From the NCBI GenBank assembly GCA_016839875.1, contig JAEOTK010000273.1:1-5156 (forward strand): a stretch of 5,156 bases of DNA, given 5' to 3'. Made by a program: the position numbers and the translations under genes. The notes below the pieces were generated by a model that worked only from the letters and a program-made list of their open reading frames with translations, searched no databases and had not been told where the DNA came from. Positions 5,027 to 5,156 of this stretch are shown here, piece by piece. This stretch comes from Candidatus Heimdallarchaeota archaeon (GTDB taxonomy: Archaea > Asgardarchaeota > Heimdallarchaeia > Heimdallarchaeales > Heimdallarchaeaceae). How positions within the stretch are numbered: position 1 is the first letter of the stretch; the number at the start of each line of letters is the position of its first letter.

Positions 5027-5156
5027 TTATTCTGTTTTTGTTTTCTCAGCATCGTATACATCAAAACCTTTTGCAATTGGTGAAGCTCTTCTTTCAAAGA
5101 ATTGCTTCTTAGCTAAGTAAAGTAGTACAATACAATAAAGAAGAAAATTGATGAAA
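5027..5156 (-). CDS. Membrane protein, C-terminal part (runs off right edge)
   Basis: A minus-strand frame enters from the right edge and ends with TAA at 5027-5029, giving 42 visible residues. Residues 1-15 (FINFLLYCIVLLYLA) look like the end of a membrane helix. A basic, polar tail follows (KKQFFERRASPIAKG, then FDVYDAEKTKTE), expected in the cytoplasm by the positive-inside rule. There is no Met start in the visible part and no recognisable family. The reading rests on an open frame, a convincing helix-plus-basic-tail pattern and same-strand position 74 nt upstream of the AbrB-like gene. It might be co-transcribed with that gene. Confidence 0.6.
   Translation of the reverse strand, partial: FINFLLYCIVLLYLAKKQFFERRASPIAKGFDVYDAEKTKTE

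Noticed and set aside
1..5156. CRISPR arrays, insertion sequences, tRNA genes and long direct repeats.
   Set aside because: No regularly spaced repeats, transposase motifs, paired long inverted ends or tRNA-like GC-rich cloverleaf segments were seen on either strand.

Overview
This is an AT-rich archaeal window (roughly one third G+C by eye). The best-supported guess at its source is an Asgard archaeon, possibly of the Heimdall/Gerd type. Four things point there: TATA-like boxes about 30-36 nt upstream of several start codons, T-rich tracts after stop codons instead of GC-rich hairpin terminators, an archaeal-type radical SAM/SPASM protein, and a longin/roadblock-like protein of a style common in Asgard genomes. 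The lineage is inferred, since the window holds no ribosomal or other marker gene.

Layout from left to right. A partial minus-strand membrane protein runs off the left edge (1-225). Next on the minus strand is a 339-residue longin/roadblock-like protein whose second half resembles a DENN domain (286-1305). It is followed by a small zinc-ribbon protein with a C-terminal membrane anchor (1469-1810). A spacer of about 210 nt with a short dyad separates these from two plus-strand genes: an eight-helix membrane protein (2023-2862) and a radical SAM/SPASM protein of the putative peptide-modifying type (2920-4017). The latter ends tail-to-tail with a minus-strand AbrB-like plus winged-helix protein (4014-4952); the two stop codons share the palindrome CTAG. 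The 3' end of another minus-strand membrane protein fills the right edge (5027-5156). I see no tRNA, rRNA, CRISPR array, insertion sequence or long repeat.

Most genes seem to be separate transcription units with their own TATA-like element and a very short or absent 5' leader. The AbrB-like gene is the exception, with a strong archaeal Shine-Dalgarno core. No single pathway joins the genes. The most attractive idea is that the longin plus DENN-like protein is a minimal prokaryotic relative of eukaryotic longin-DENN GTPase regulators such as folliculin, SMCR8, C9orf72 and NPRL2. The second is an archaeal SPASM radical SAM enzyme beside an uncharacterised polytopic membrane protein, with no visible precursor peptide.
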